38,095 nt of DNA. Source: JBFMFR01 sp040752025 (GTDB taxonomy: Bacteria; Chloroflexota; Anaerolineae; Anaerolineales; UBA4823). The stretch is from assembly GCA_040752025.1 (NCBI GenBank), contig JBFMFR010000064.1, positions 1-38,095 on the forward strand. The letters are read 5' to 3'. The first letter of the stretch is position 1. Each line of letters starts with the position of its first letter. Below the pieces are notes generated by a model. It was not told the DNA's origin. It saw only the letters and a list, made by a program, of their open reading frames with translations, and ran no database searches. Shown here in pieces: positions 38,017 to 38,095 of the stretch. The position numbers and the translations under genes are program-made.

Positions 38017-38095
38017 ATGTTTGTCAAGGTACCGGCCTCCTGAGAGTAGAATGAAGGGTACCAGCCACACATTCTCGCTCACAGGAGGTACTTTC

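Noticed and set aside
1..38095. CRISPR array, tRNA, rRNA, transposase or phage genes
   Set aside because: No regularly spaced repeats of CRISPR length, no cloverleaf or rRNA-like sequence noticed by eye, and no transposase or phage protein among the readable frames. A tRNAscan or Infernal run would settle the RNA genes.

Overview
The window looks like part of a Chloroflexota genome, probably Anaerolineae-like. It is GC-rich over most of its length. It carries a 'CELPCW' hypothetical protein of a type I associate with that phylum, many WD40/Rhs/DUF-type genes, and a run of 10 Ns, so it is probably a scaffold from a draft or metagenome assembly. The phylum call is inference from gene content. 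I see no rRNA, tRNA, CRISPR array, transposase or phage module.

Layout. (1) 1-2146: AT-richer left flank with small membrane or anchored hypotheticals, one of them frameshifted, and short ATTCGT-type repeats. (2) 2147-7026, minus strand: an AfuABC/FbpABC-type ABC importer (lipoprotein receptor, double-length permease, ATPase) behind an extended -10 promoter and a structured leader of about 280 nt. (3) 7061-16270, minus strand: a tightly packed seven-gene run, in transcription order SAM hydrolase (DUF62), fused ECF ATPase, ECF S component, EcfT, RsbU-like phosphatase with a RsbW-like kinase domain, STAS antagonist, GH36 alpha-galactosidase. (4) 16447-20351, plus strand: a three-gene operon of a HAD + ATC-hydrolase-like fusion, a divergent carbamoyltransferase, and a trimethylamine/histamine-dehydrogenase-type flavoprotein. 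(5) 20387-23960: nucleotidyltransferase, DUF885 peptidase, a strong hairpin beside the assembly gap, and an LCM-type methyltransferase. (6) 24012-26720: a VapBC-like toxin-antitoxin pair, a class I methyltransferase with no standard start codon for its N-terminus, and a convergent GyrI-like/Cys-rich protein. (7) 26958-32817: a WD40 lipoprotein, a duplicated small membrane protein, a MOSC-DinB fusion, a membrane protein and a Tat-exported DUF362 protein. (8) 32856-36366: ECF sigma factor, zinc anti-sigma factor, zinc ribbon, two-fold disulfide oxidoreductase, TlpA thioredoxin, OsmC and rhodanese, read here as one thiol/redox-stress unit. (9) 36367-38095: AT-richer right flank with a decayed remnant, a lipoprotein and an orphan Rhs C-terminal tip.

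How the genes fit together. The most unusual region is 16447-20351. Three enzymes are encoded 9-10 nt apart, and each departs from its family at catalytic or substrate-binding positions: the HAD nucleophile is absent, the carbamoyl-phosphate loop and ornithine-site motifs are altered, and two of the three trimethylamine-dehydrogenase cage aromatics are acidic. I propose it as a candidate undescribed nitrogen-compound pathway. The second unusual region is the seven-gene run that joins a SAM hydrolase and ECF vitamin-type transporter to a partner-switching module and a glycosidase. Several transcription units share a TGnTANAAT extended -10 element, which probably reflects the local housekeeping promoter.
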